A DNA stretch of 64,000 nucleotides from Microcoleus sp. FACHB-68 (lineage in GTDB: Bacteria; Cyanobacteriota; Cyanobacteriia; Cyanobacteriales; Oscillatoriaceae). The stretch is taken from contig NZ_JACJOT010000009.1 in the NCBI RefSeq assembly GCF_014695715.1, positions 124,001 to 188,000 on the forward strand, in the 5' to 3' direction. Below are positions 45,201 to 54,006 of the stretch, one piece after another. The notes beneath the pieces were generated by a model, which saw nothing but the letters and a program-made list of their open reading frames with translations, was not told the DNA's origin and did not search any database. Made by a program: the position numbers and the translations under genes. Every line of letters starts with the position of its first letter. Positions within the stretch are counted from its first letter, which is position 1.

Positions 45201-45668
45201 ATGGCTGCAAATGAACAAAGCGTCGTTTTTATCGATTCAGCGATTAAATACTTCCTAAGTCTTACCGCTGGATTATCACTCAAATCAAAATCTCCGATAG
45301 CAGACGCCAAAAAAGATGGGTTTGGGCGAATCAGTGAAGCATTGGAGAATTACATTCCGATTTCTATCTTGCAAAATGTTTTTCGCGGTAATCCCAAGCG
45401 TGGGCGGATAGGTGCATTTCAGCTAAATTTAGCTAATCCAGCCCACTATGCAAATCAGTTGCAGCATTGGATATCAGTCTTTTCTTGTGACTTAACCGGC
45501 ACTGCTTTTGCTGCCGGTGAGAGAAATTTAGACTACGCAATCGACGAAACTAAAGCGCCTTCGCTTTTTGCCGCAGCGCTCGCTAACGCCTGCCGTCGTG
45601 TTCTTGGGAGTGCAATCCCAGCATTATCATTGCAACCGGCTATAACCAAAAAACCGGATTTTGCATAA
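45201..45668 (+). CDS. degenerate DUF4347-like protein fragment
   Basis: A 155-residue ORF. Its opening VVFIDSAIKYFLSLTAGLS, ISEALENYIPISILQNV and FQLNLANPAHYANQLQHW parallel the DUF4347 domain, which normally starts giant cyanobacterial surface proteins. The usual catalytic-like HG and GCDVA motifs are altered (FSCDLTGTAFAAGE). It is probably a decayed N-terminal module left by a larger surface gene, and it sits upstream of three RTX-type genes. Coding potential is moderate. Confidence 0.5.
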   Translation: MAANEQSVVFIDSAIKYFLSLTAGLSLKSKSPIADAKKDGFGRISEALENYIPISILQNVFRGNPKRGRIGAFQLNLANPAHYANQLQHWISVFSCDLTGTAFAAGERNLDYAIDETKAPSLFAAALANACRRVLGSAIPALSLQPAITKKPDFA

Positions 45669-45686
45669 GGCAGAGAAATCAAACGC

Positions 45687-45812
45687 ATGGTTTATGACTT
45701 TAAAACCTTTGATGCAAACGCAACCAAATTACGAGTTGCAATCAATCGAAACCGTCAACTGGATCATGTTAACGCTCAGCAACCGCTCTTTTACTGTCTT
45801 TTAAGACCCTAG
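45687..45812 (+). CDS. 41-residue open reading frame, unknown
   Basis: A short ORF from ATG 45687 (MVYDFKTFDANATKLRVAIN), 18 bp after the DUF4347 fragment. It may be a further fragment of the same decayed gene. No motif. Confidence 0.3.
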   Translation: MVYDFKTFDANATKLRVAINRNRQLDHVNAQQPLFYCLLRP

Positions 45813-45999
45813 CGATACGGGATAACACTCCATTTTACTCGTTGAATGTTTCAACAGTGGCATCTAGAGCCGCACTCAGAGAAAATGCCACTTTGCAAGA
45901 TTTATCACCCTCAGTTAATCGCTCAGGAATTGCCTAAATCGGGCATCCTGTAAACATTTCGCTTGAGCAAATTCAGCAAATTAATTGACTCAAAAAAGT

Positions 46000-48588
46000 A
46001 TGAGCATTCTAACTGTAACCACCAATGCAGACAGTGGAGTCGGTTCACTGCGCGAAGCAATTGCCTCCGCACAAGCCGGCGATACGATTCAATTTTCATC
46101 CAGCTTAGCCAATCAAACGATTAGCCTCACAAGTCAGATAGAAATCGACAAACATTTGACAATAGATGGGGCGGGCGCAACGAATTTAACCATCAGTGGA
46201 AATAATGCCACCCGCGTTTTTTATAGCGATTGGCGTTACCTCGTTCCGGAAGGCTTCAACATCAGCCTCAAAAATCTCACCATCGCCAACGGGAAAACCA
46301 CGGATGCAGATGGCGGTGCCGGCATTCGTATGGGATATCTGGGAGACTTAACGGTAGAGAACACCACATTTAAAAACAATAGTGCAGGGAAAGGTGCCGC
46401 AATTATGGCCGGCACCAGTGGGACAACAACCGTCCTCAATAGTACATTCGATGGCAATGATGGCACATCTGGCACCACAGATGTCATGCGAGAACGCGGT
46501 GCCGGTGGCATTGCCACAGTCGGCGGTGAACTTACCGTTCAAGGCAGTCAATTTACCAATAACAAGGGAATTGTCGGGGGAGCAATTAACGTTCTCAATA
46601 CAGAATTACTGGTAGAAAACTCGACGTTTGTTAATAACGACACCACAGCCGGCGCTGCCTACCCAGCCGGACGTTATCAAAGTGGCAACGGTGGTGCAAT
46701 CTACACCGATGGAGCCAACGGTTTAAATGAACCGGGTAACATTATTATTCGCAAAAGCCGGTTTGAAGGTAACAAAGCAGCCGGTTTTGGTGGCGCATTG
46801 AATCTCAGCGCTTATCAACCGCAAAAAGTATCGGTTGAAGATTCCATCGTGCTGGGAAATGAAGTCATCAAAAACGCCAACGGTAGTTCCCTAGGCGGTG
46901 GCATCTACCATCAAGACGTAGAGCTAACGATTAACAACACAACTGTTGCCAACAACAAAGCCGTGTTTCAAGGTGGCGGATTATGGGCAAATAACGCAGG
47001 AGTTACGGTTAGCAACAGCACCTTCTCCGGCAACATCGCAGAAGATGCAGCCAAAGGTTATGGCGGTGCAATTCGGATTGGAGGCACCGACCAAGCAGCG
47101 AACATTACCAATACAACCATTGCTAATAACTCAGCCGGCTGGGTAGGAGGTGGCATATTAGCCGGCTCTACCCCAATTACGGTGAAAAACACGATTTTTA
47201 GCAATAACACGGCAACGAATCCCTGGAATATTCAATACAATACTACTCGCCAGTTAACTGATGGCGGGGGTAATATTCAATGGCCGCCTAAAGCAACGAA
47301 TCTTTCTAACGACTACAATGCAACGGCAACAATTACCCTTGCAGATCCTAAACTCGGCCCTTTGCAGGACAACGGCAATGGTCTTTTAACCCATGCCTTG
47401 CTTGAAGGCAGTGCGGCAATTGGTATAGCTGGGGGACTGAATGCCGGCGCACCCATAACACCGGCACCGACTGACACACTTGTTGGTGGTGGTGGCAGCG
47501 ATACCATAACCCCCACACCGAGTGACACACTTGTTGGTGGTGGTGGCAGCGATACCATAACCCCCACACCGAGTGACACACTTGTTGGTGGAGGTGGCAG
47601 CGATACCATAACCCCCACACCGAGTGACACACTTGTTGGTGGAGGTGGCAGCGATACCATAACACCCACACCGACTGACACACTTGTTGGTGGTGGTGGC
47701 AGCGATACCATAACCCCCACACCGACTGACACACTTGTTGGTGGTGGTGGCAGCGATACCATAACCCCCACACCGACTGACACACTTGTTGGTGGTGGTG
47801 GCAGCGATACCATTACCCCCACACCAACTGACACGCTTGTTGGTGGTGGTGGCAGCGATACCATTACCCCCACACCGACTGACACGCTTGTTGGTGGTGG
47901 TGGCAGCGATACCATTACCCCCACACCGGCAGATACCGTAGTTGGTGGTGGTGGCAGCGATACCATTACCCCCACACCGGCACCTAGCGGCAATGATGTC
48001 ATCTATGGTGAAGCCGGCAATGACACGATTGATGGAGGCGACGGCGACGATACCATCTATGGCGGTAGCGGCAATGATGTCATCTATGGAGGTGCAGGTA
48101 ACGATGTTATTTATGCCGAAGCCGGTGATGACACGATTGATGGAGGCGGCGGCAACGATACCATCTATGGCGGTGCCGGTATAAACTTTCTCAACGGTGG
48201 AGACGGCAATGATGTCATCTATGCCACTGATGATATCCTCTTACCCGGCCCTGCACCCCTGCCACCGGCTCAACAGGGCGCGAATAGTGTCACCGGCACT
48301 CCTGACAATGACATTCTGACAGGCGGTAACGCTACTGCCGCGACTGCAAGTGATAGCGTTGCAGATACTTTCCTGCTAGCGAATGCCGGCATCACATCTC
48401 AGAGATTGAGTGATTATGCGATCATGACTAACTTCAACGGCAGCCAGGATTTGATGCAGATCCAACAGTCGGGAAGTAACGCTCAAATCTTGTACGGCAA
48501 CGATTCTGCCAAAGATGAACTGATAGGAACTGTCCCAGGAGATACATCTGGGCTAACACTCACCAGTAACAACTTGGCTTCCGTTTAG
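46000..48588 (+). CDS. secreted beta-helix/RTX protein, first of three paralogs
   Basis: An 862-residue acidic protein without an N-terminal signal, typical of type I secretion substrates. Order: right-handed parallel beta-helix (about 1-470, with repeated short NNxA-type strands such as GGAIRIGGTDQAANITNTTI), a 17-residue tandem repeat (about 490-660, ten copies of GGGGSDTITPTP plus S/T DTLV), then RTX-like GGxGxD repeats (GNDVIYGEAGNDTIDGGDGD) and a hydrophobic C-terminal secretion-like end. ATG 46000 is used (TTG 45985 possible). The choice-of-anchor-Q segment (DQRG) present in paralogs 2 and 3 is replaced here by the tandem repeat. Probably exported to the cell surface; function unknown. 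Confidence 0.85.
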   Translation: MSILTVTTNADSGVGSLREAIASAQAGDTIQFSSSLANQTISLTSQIEIDKHLTIDGAGATNLTISGNNATRVFYSDWRYLVPEGFNISLKNLTIANGKTTDADGGAGIRMGYLGDLTVENTTFKNNSAGKGAAIMAGTSGTTTVLNSTFDGNDGTSGTTDVMRERGAGGIATVGGELTVQGSQFTNNKGIVGGAINVLNTELLVENSTFVNNDTTAGAAYPAGRYQSGNGGAIYTDGANGLNEPGNIIIRKSRFEGNKAAGFGGALNLSAYQPQKVSVEDSIVLGNEVIKNANGSSLGGGIYHQDVELTINNTTVANNKAVFQGGGLWANNAGVTVSNSTFSGNIAEDAAKGYGGAIRIGGTDQAANITNTTIANNSAGWVGGGILAGSTPITVKNTIFSNNTATNPWNIQYNTTRQLTDGGGNIQWPPKATNLSNDYNATATITLADPKLGPLQDNGNGLLTHALLEGSAAIGIAGGLNAGAPITPAPTDTLVGGGGSDTITPTPSDTLVGGGGSDTITPTPSDTLVGGGGSDTITPTPSDTLVGGGGSDTITPTPTDTLVGGGGSDTITPTPTDTLVGGGGSDTITPTPTDTLVGGGGSDTITPTPTDTLVGGGGSDTITPTPTDTLVGGGGSDTITPTPADTVVGGGGSDTITPTPAPSGNDVIYGEAGNDTIDGGDGDDTIYGGSGNDVIYGGAGNDVIYAEAGDDTIDGGGGNDTIYGGAGINFLNGGDGNDVIYATDDILLPGPAPLPPAQQGANSVTGTPDNDILTGGNATAATASDSVADTFLLANAGITSQRLSDYAIMTNFNGSQDLMQIQQSGSNAQILYGNDSAKDELIGTVPGDTSGLTLTSNNLASV
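47469..47984 (+). repeat. 51-bp tandem repeat, ten units
   Basis: Ten near-identical 51-bp units encode 17-residue repeats (GGGGSDTITPTP-S/T/A-DTLV). They insert between the beta-helix and RTX parts of the first paralog and are absent from the other two. DNA identity is very high, so length variation by slippage is likely. Confidence 0.9.
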
Positions 48589-48875
48589 ATTGTTATTTTT
48601 GCGGGGCGACACTTCATTTGCCCCGCCGCACCTTTCCACAGTGGCCGGCACTCAACATTTAAAAGGTCACTTTGCAAGTTTTTGACAATTGGGTTTTGGT
48701 TTTTCTTCCAATAGGTTTGTGATAGCAAGTGCAGACATCCCATGAGAGGGAACGGGAGTTTTGCTCAAGGCTATCGCCCCTATCTGGTCAATATCGCAGG
48801 GATTCTCTGAATCGGGAATTCCCTACATTTACCGAGCAAACATTCGCAACGTAACTGAATTAAAAGGATTAAATC
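48589..48875 (+). promoter_or_regulatory. leader/promoter region of the second paralog
   Basis: A 287-bp gap homologous to the 51252-51531 gap. Shared elements include GGTTTTGGTTTTTCTT, the ACGGGAGTTTTG block, and an imperfect hairpin CAGGGATTCTCTGAATCGGG (about 48797) closed by AATTCCCT, ending near GAGCAAACATTCG before the start. It probably holds a duplicated promoter and a conserved 5' leader. Confidence 0.55.
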
Positions 48876-51251
48876 ATGAGTATCATCACTGTAACCACGA
48901 ATGCAAACAGTGGAGTCGGTTCACTGCGGGCAGCAATCACTTCCGCACAAGCCGGCGACACCATTCAGTTTTCATCCAGCCTTGCCAATCAAACGATTAG
49001 CCTCACAAGTCAGATAGAAATCGACAAACATTTGACAATAGATGGAGCTGGAGCAACGAATTTAACCATTAGTGGAAATAATGCCACCCGCGTTTTTTAT
49101 AGCGATTGGCGCTATCTCGTTCCTGAAGGCTTCAATATCACCCTCAAAAATCTCACCATTGCTAACGGCAAAACCACGGATGCAGATGGCGGCGCAGGCA
49201 TCCGCATGGGATATCTGGGAACCTTAACCGTAGAAAACACCGAATTTAAAAACAATAGTGCCACCAAAGGTGCCGCAATCATGGCCGGCACCAGTGGCAA
49301 AACCACCGTCATCAACAGTAAATTTGATGCCAATAATGGCACATTCGGCACCACAGATGTCATGCGAGAACGCGGATCTGGCGGCATTGCCACAGTTGGC
49401 GGTGATCTCGTCGTCAAAGGTAGTCAATTTACCAACAACAAAGGCATTGTCGGCGGTGCAATTAACGTCCTCAATACGGGTTTGCTCGTCGAAAACTCCA
49501 GCTTTGTTAATAACGACACCACAGCCGGCGCTGCCTACCCAGCCGGACGTTATCAAAGTGGCAACGGTGGTGCAATCTATACCGATGGTGCGAATGGTTT
49601 AAATGAACCGGGCAGCATTATTATTCGCAAAAGCCGGTTTGAAGGTAACAAAGCAGCCGGTTTTGGTGGCGCATTGAATCTCAGCGCTTATCAACCGCAA
49701 ACGGTATCGGTTGAAGATTCTACAATCCTTGGCAACCAAGTCATCAAAAACTCCAACGGTAGTTCATTAGGCGGTGGCATCTACCATCAAGACGTAGATT
49801 TAACCGTTAAGAATACGACCGTTGCCAATAACAAAGCCGTGTTTCAAGGTGGCGGATTGTGGGCAAATAACGCAGGAGTTACGGTTAGTAACAGTACCTT
49901 CTCCGGCAACATTGCAGAAGATGCAGCCAAAGGTTATGGCGGTGCAATTCGCATCGGAGGCACCGACAAAGCAGCGAACATTACCAATACCACCATTGCT
50001 AATAACTCAGCCGGCTGGGTTGGAGGTGGCATATTAGCCGGCTCTAACCCGATTACGGTGAAAAACACGATTTTTAGCAATAACACGGCAACGAATCCTT
50101 GGAAGATTCAATACAACACTACTCGCCAGTTAACTGATGGTGGGGGTAATATTCAATGGCCGCCTAAAGCAACGAATCTTTCTAATGATTACAATGCAAC
50201 GGCATCTGTGACGCTGGCAGATCCCAAACTTGGGGCTTTGCAAGATAACGGCGGCGGCGTTTTAACTCATGCTTTGCTATCAGGAAGTGCGGCAATTGAT
50301 AAAGGGATAAATACCGGCGCACCTACGACCGATCAGCGCGGTGAGCTGCGTCCCAAAGATGGGGATAATAATGGCAGCGCAATCGTTGATAGTGGCGCGT
50401 TTGAGCTAGGCAGCACCACGACTGTAACGCAGAACGATACCCTCGTGGGGACTGCCGGCAACGATGTTCTCAATGGCAACGATGGCGATGACAGTTTAGA
50501 CGGTGCCGGTGGCAACGATACTCTTTACGGTGGTATCGGCGCAGATAAGCTATTCGGACAAGCCGGCACTGATGTTCTTGATGGTGGAGACGGTAACGAT
50601 CTTCTCAATGGCGGCGCTGACAGCGATACCCTTAGCGGCGGTTTGGGCGCTGACTCTCTGGTTGGTGGTGCCGGCAACGATAGCCTGCTAGGTGGCGACG
50701 GCAACGATACGCTGGATGGCGGCACCGAAAACGATAAGCTCAATGGCGGCACCGGCAACGATCTGCTTTATGGCGGAATCGGCATAGACTCGCTTGATGG
50801 GGGTTCCGGAAGCGATAAGTTATACGGTCAAGATGCCAATGATACCCTCACCGGCAGCAGTGGTAATGACAGCCTTTACGGCGGTGCCGGTAATGACATT
50901 CTCACCGGGGTTAGCGCCAGTGCGACGGTTCCTGGAAGCGGGGAAATTGATCGGCTTTGGGGTGAAGCCGGTGGAGATACATTCGTGCTAGGGAATGCCA
51001 CAAAGGTTTTTTACGATAACATCGGCACCGCTACTCAAGGCTTGAGTGATTATGCCATTCTTGCTGATTTCAACCGCACTGAAGATTTTATCCAGCTCAA
51101 AGGTAGTTCAGCAAACTATCAATTGGTTCAGTCAAGCAGTGGCACCCAAATCTTTTACGGCAGTGCTGCTACTAAGGATGAACTGATTGGAGTTATTCAA
51201 GGAGATACGACCGGATTAACAGTCAGCAGTAGCAACTTTAAGTACGTTTAA
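48876..51251 (+). CDS. secreted beta-helix/RTX protein, second paralog
   Basis: A 791-residue protein nearly identical to the first paralog over the beta-helix half. It keeps the choice-of-anchor-Q stretch (GAPTTDQRGELRPKDGDNNG), followed by about ten RTX nonapeptide repeats (GNDVLNGNDGDDSLDGAGGN and later GGSGSDKLYGQDANDT) that bind Ca2+ in this family, and a C-terminal domain with TFVLGNATKVFYDNIG and the end DTTGLTVSSSNFKYV. No signal peptide. Probably exported by a type I system not encoded here. Confidence 0.88.
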   Translation: MSIITVTTNANSGVGSLRAAITSAQAGDTIQFSSSLANQTISLTSQIEIDKHLTIDGAGATNLTISGNNATRVFYSDWRYLVPEGFNITLKNLTIANGKTTDADGGAGIRMGYLGTLTVENTEFKNNSATKGAAIMAGTSGKTTVINSKFDANNGTFGTTDVMRERGSGGIATVGGDLVVKGSQFTNNKGIVGGAINVLNTGLLVENSSFVNNDTTAGAAYPAGRYQSGNGGAIYTDGANGLNEPGSIIIRKSRFEGNKAAGFGGALNLSAYQPQTVSVEDSTILGNQVIKNSNGSSLGGGIYHQDVDLTVKNTTVANNKAVFQGGGLWANNAGVTVSNSTFSGNIAEDAAKGYGGAIRIGGTDKAANITNTTIANNSAGWVGGGILAGSNPITVKNTIFSNNTATNPWKIQYNTTRQLTDGGGNIQWPPKATNLSNDYNATASVTLADPKLGALQDNGGGVLTHALLSGSAAIDKGINTGAPTTDQRGELRPKDGDNNGSAIVDSGAFELGSTTTVTQNDTLVGTAGNDVLNGNDGDDSLDGAGGNDTLYGGIGADKLFGQAGTDVLDGGDGNDLLNGGADSDTLSGGLGADSLVGGAGNDSLLGGDGNDTLDGGTENDKLNGGTGNDLLYGGIGIDSLDGGSGSDKLYGQDANDTLTGSSGNDSLYGGAGNDILTGVSASATVPGSGEIDRLWGEAGGDTFVLGNATKVFYDNIGTATQGLSDYAILADFNRTEDFIQLKGSSANYQLVQSSSGTQIFYGSAATKDELIGVIQGDTTGLTVSSSNFKYV

Positions 51252-51531
51252 ATTGTTGTTGATGTAGGGTAACACTTCATTTACCCTGTAGCAAGTGTCG
51301 TGACCTCCCTTGACATTTAAAAAGTCACTGTGTAAGTTTTGTAGAGCTAGGTTTTGGTTTTTCTTTAAATTGGTTCGGGATAGCTATTGCAGACATCTCC
51401 TAAGAGGAAACGGGAGTTTTGTCTAATGCTATCGCTCCGATTAGGTCAATATTTCAGGGATTCTCGATTCAGAGAATCCCTGAATTTAACGAGCAAACAT
51501 TCGTACCTTAACTGAATCAAAAAGATTAACC
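51252..51531 (+). promoter_or_regulatory. leader region of the third paralog with a perfect hairpin
   Basis: An 11-bp perfect stem, CAGGGATTCTC (51455-51465) and GAGAATCCCTG (51472-51482), loop GATTCA, lies about 50 bp before the start. Weaker versions occur at the same place before paralogs 1 and 2 (CAGGAATTGCC/GGGCATCCTG near 45930). The conservation suggests a regulatory 5' UTR. Confidence 0.55.
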
Positions 51532-53646
51532 ATGAGTATCATCACTGTAACCACGAATGCAGACAGTGGAATCGGTTCACTGCGACAAGCCATTGCTTCT
51601 GCAAAGACAGGAGATACCATTCATTTTTCATCCACCCTTGCCGGAAAAGCCATTATTCTCAGTAGTCAATTAGACATCAACAAAAACCTGATCATCGATG
51701 GCACAGGGGCAGCCGGCTTAAGCATTAGTGGCAATAAAGCAACGCGCGTCTTCGAGTTAAAAACTGCGCCGGATAATACTGCTATTAATGTCACAATGCG
51801 GAATCTGATTATCGCCAATGGCAAAGCGAGTGGCGTTGATGAAGCTGGTGCCGGTGCCGGCATTAAAACGGCATCGTACACCACATTAACCGTTGAAAAT
51901 TGCCAAATTAACAGCAACGTTGCCCAGTTTGGCGGCGGAATCTTTACGGGTTGGCGGGGCAAAACAACGGTGATTAATAGCGAATTTGATGGCAATGATG
52001 GCACAGCCGGCAACCAAGAAAGAGGCGGCGGTGCGATCGCAACCAAAAGTGAAGGCAGCCTCGTTGTTAAAGACAGTGTATTTACGAACAACAAAGGCAT
52101 TAACGGCGGGGCGATTAACAGCCTATTGGGAGGGCTAACGGTTGAAAATTCAACATTTTTGAATAACAACACCACAGCCGGCAGTTCGGGAACCGTTACC
52201 AGCGGATTTGGTGGAGCAATTTATACCGATGGTGCTAGCGCCTTTACGAACGATTCTATGGGCGGAACTATTAACATTCGCAATAGCCGATTTGAAGGCA
52301 ATATAGGAGCCGGTCAAGGTGGGGCAATGTTTCTGTTTGGTTATGCCCTAGACAAAATCGTTGTTGAAGGCAGCACGATCATTAACAATCAAGTCATTAA
52401 AAACGGTACCGGCAATGCTCTCGGCGGCGGCATCCGAATTGGCAATGCAGAATACACCATCAGCAACAGCACCATTGCCAATAACTCAGCGCTGACTCAA
52501 GGTGGCGGTTTGTGGGTCGCAGAAAAATCACCCGGGAAAATTATCAACTCCACCTTTTCTGGCAATAAAGCACAGGGGACAGATGGCACCAGCGGTTTAG
52601 GCGGCGCAATGATGATTAATACCTCCAGCGCCGGCAACATTATCAACACAACCGTTGCCAATAATCATGCCGGTTTTATGGGCGGCGCATTTTGGGGCCA
52701 AAATCAATATGTCACCGTCAAAAATTCAATTTTCGATGAAAATACGGGCGGCAATATTTGGAAGATCAAACAACACGTGGGCGCTCCGTTAATTGATGGC
52801 GGCGGAAATATTCAATTTCCTCCGAAAAATCCTAATGATTCGACGGATGTTAATGTCACGAATAGTATTAAGATTGCTGATCCCAAACTCGGTTCTCTAC
52901 AAGACAATGGCGGTGGCATTCTAACGCATGGGTTGCTGAGTGGAAGTCCTGCAATTAATGCAGGTGTAAGTGTTACTGGTTTAACCATCGATCAGCGCGG
53001 AATTGCGCGTTCCGATGGCAAGTTTGATATGGGCGCATTTGAGCTGAGCAATACTTCGCCTCTAACAACAGATACCCCCATTCTTGGCACTGCAAATAAT
53101 GATGTGGTGAACGGTTACGATGGCAATGACATTATTGATGGCGTTGCCGGCAACGATAGTCTTTATGGGGGACTTGGATCTGACTTTCTCAATGGCAACT
53201 TAGGAAATGACAAATTATATGGTCAAGATAGCAATGATACCCTCATCGGTAGCGCCGGCAATGATAGTCTCTATGGTGGTATCGGTAGTGATACGCTAAT
53301 TGGCGTTAATGCCACCGGCATCACTCCCGGAGTTGGCGAAGTGGATCTGCTTCGGGGTGAAAGTGGGGCTGATACCTTTGTTTTAGGAGATCGGACAAAG
53401 GGTTATTACAAAAATGCCGGTTTAACGTCTCAGGGATTAATGGACTACGCAATTATTGCGGACTTTAATGGCAATGAGGATAAAATTCAACTCTACGGCA
53501 GTGCCAGTAACTATCAACTTCTCCAATCAAGCACCGGCACCCAAATTCTTGCCGGCAGCGGTTCTATTAAGGATGAACTCATTGGCGTGATTCAGGGAGG
53601 CGCAACAAACTTGAGTCTCACCAGTAGTTACTTTAAATACGTTTAG
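51532..53646 (+). CDS. secreted beta-helix/RTX protein, third paralog
   Basis: A 704-residue paralog with the same plan: MSIITVTTNADSGIGSLRQA start, beta-helix (about 1-460), choice-of-anchor-Q (TGLTIDQRGIARSDGKFDMG), a shorter RTX block (GNDVVNGYDGNDIIDGVAGN) and C-terminal domain TFVLGDRTKGYYKNAG ending with LSLTSSYFKYV. More diverged than the first two, so it is the older duplicate. Confidence 0.88.
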   Translation: MSIITVTTNADSGIGSLRQAIASAKTGDTIHFSSTLAGKAIILSSQLDINKNLIIDGTGAAGLSISGNKATRVFELKTAPDNTAINVTMRNLIIANGKASGVDEAGAGAGIKTASYTTLTVENCQINSNVAQFGGGIFTGWRGKTTVINSEFDGNDGTAGNQERGGGAIATKSEGSLVVKDSVFTNNKGINGGAINSLLGGLTVENSTFLNNNTTAGSSGTVTSGFGGAIYTDGASAFTNDSMGGTINIRNSRFEGNIGAGQGGAMFLFGYALDKIVVEGSTIINNQVIKNGTGNALGGGIRIGNAEYTISNSTIANNSALTQGGGLWVAEKSPGKIINSTFSGNKAQGTDGTSGLGGAMMINTSSAGNIINTTVANNHAGFMGGAFWGQNQYVTVKNSIFDENTGGNIWKIKQHVGAPLIDGGGNIQFPPKNPNDSTDVNVTNSIKIADPKLGSLQDNGGGILTHGLLSGSPAINAGVSVTGLTIDQRGIARSDGKFDMGAFELSNTSPLTTDTPILGTANNDVVNGYDGNDIIDGVAGNDSLYGGLGSDFLNGNLGNDKLYGQDSNDTLIGSAGNDSLYGGIGSDTLIGVNATGITPGVGEVDLLRGESGADTFVLGDRTKGYYKNAGLTSQGLMDYAIIADFNGNEDKIQLYGSASNYQLLQSSTGTQILAGSGSIKDELIGVIQGGATNLSLTSSYFKYV

Positions 53647-54006
53647 ATTGCCGGTTCAATTGATCAACATTCAATGAACAATTCCCCACTCAGCTTGCAG
53701 CTACGGTGTACACACAAGTCTTCTCTACTGACGTTTGAGGTTTATTAGCCCCCTAAATCCACGCCAGTTGCTCCACTTGGGGAGACCCCAAGACCGCACT
53801 GGCTCCCCAAAATTGGGGGACTTTGATATTCCGGTTCCCCCCAGAATTGGGGGGTTAGGGGGGCGAATTCCAGCCTTTTGAGGTTGATCACCAGATGTGT
53901 GTACACCGTAGCTCAGTTTGCAGTGGGGAATTTTCCCAATTCTTAAGTTATTTGTTGTTGAGGTTTCTTTAAAGGAAAAAAAATTAAAAATTTTAGAGAT
54001 GAGTAT
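53647..54006. other. intergenic region with a large inverted repeat
   Basis: About 360 bp separating the convergent RTX and channel genes. It holds the palindromic element described separately and no gene. Confidence 0.55.
53680..53932. repeat. 253-bp palindromic element with nested inverted repeats
   Basis: AATTCCCCACT (53680-53690) is inverted at 53922-53932, and inside it the 18-bp AGCTACGGTGTACACACA (53699-53716) is perfectly inverted at 53896-53913. A further G/C-rich hairpin (CCCCCCAGAATTGGGGGG) lies inside. It resembles a MITE or a large cruciform element. Confidence 0.6.

Noticed and set aside
47469-47984. CRISPR-like repeats
   Set aside because: Units are contiguous coding repeats without spacers.
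47313-48002. 229-codon antisense frame over the tandem repeat
   Set aside because: Open only because the repeat has a 51-bp (multiple of 3) period.
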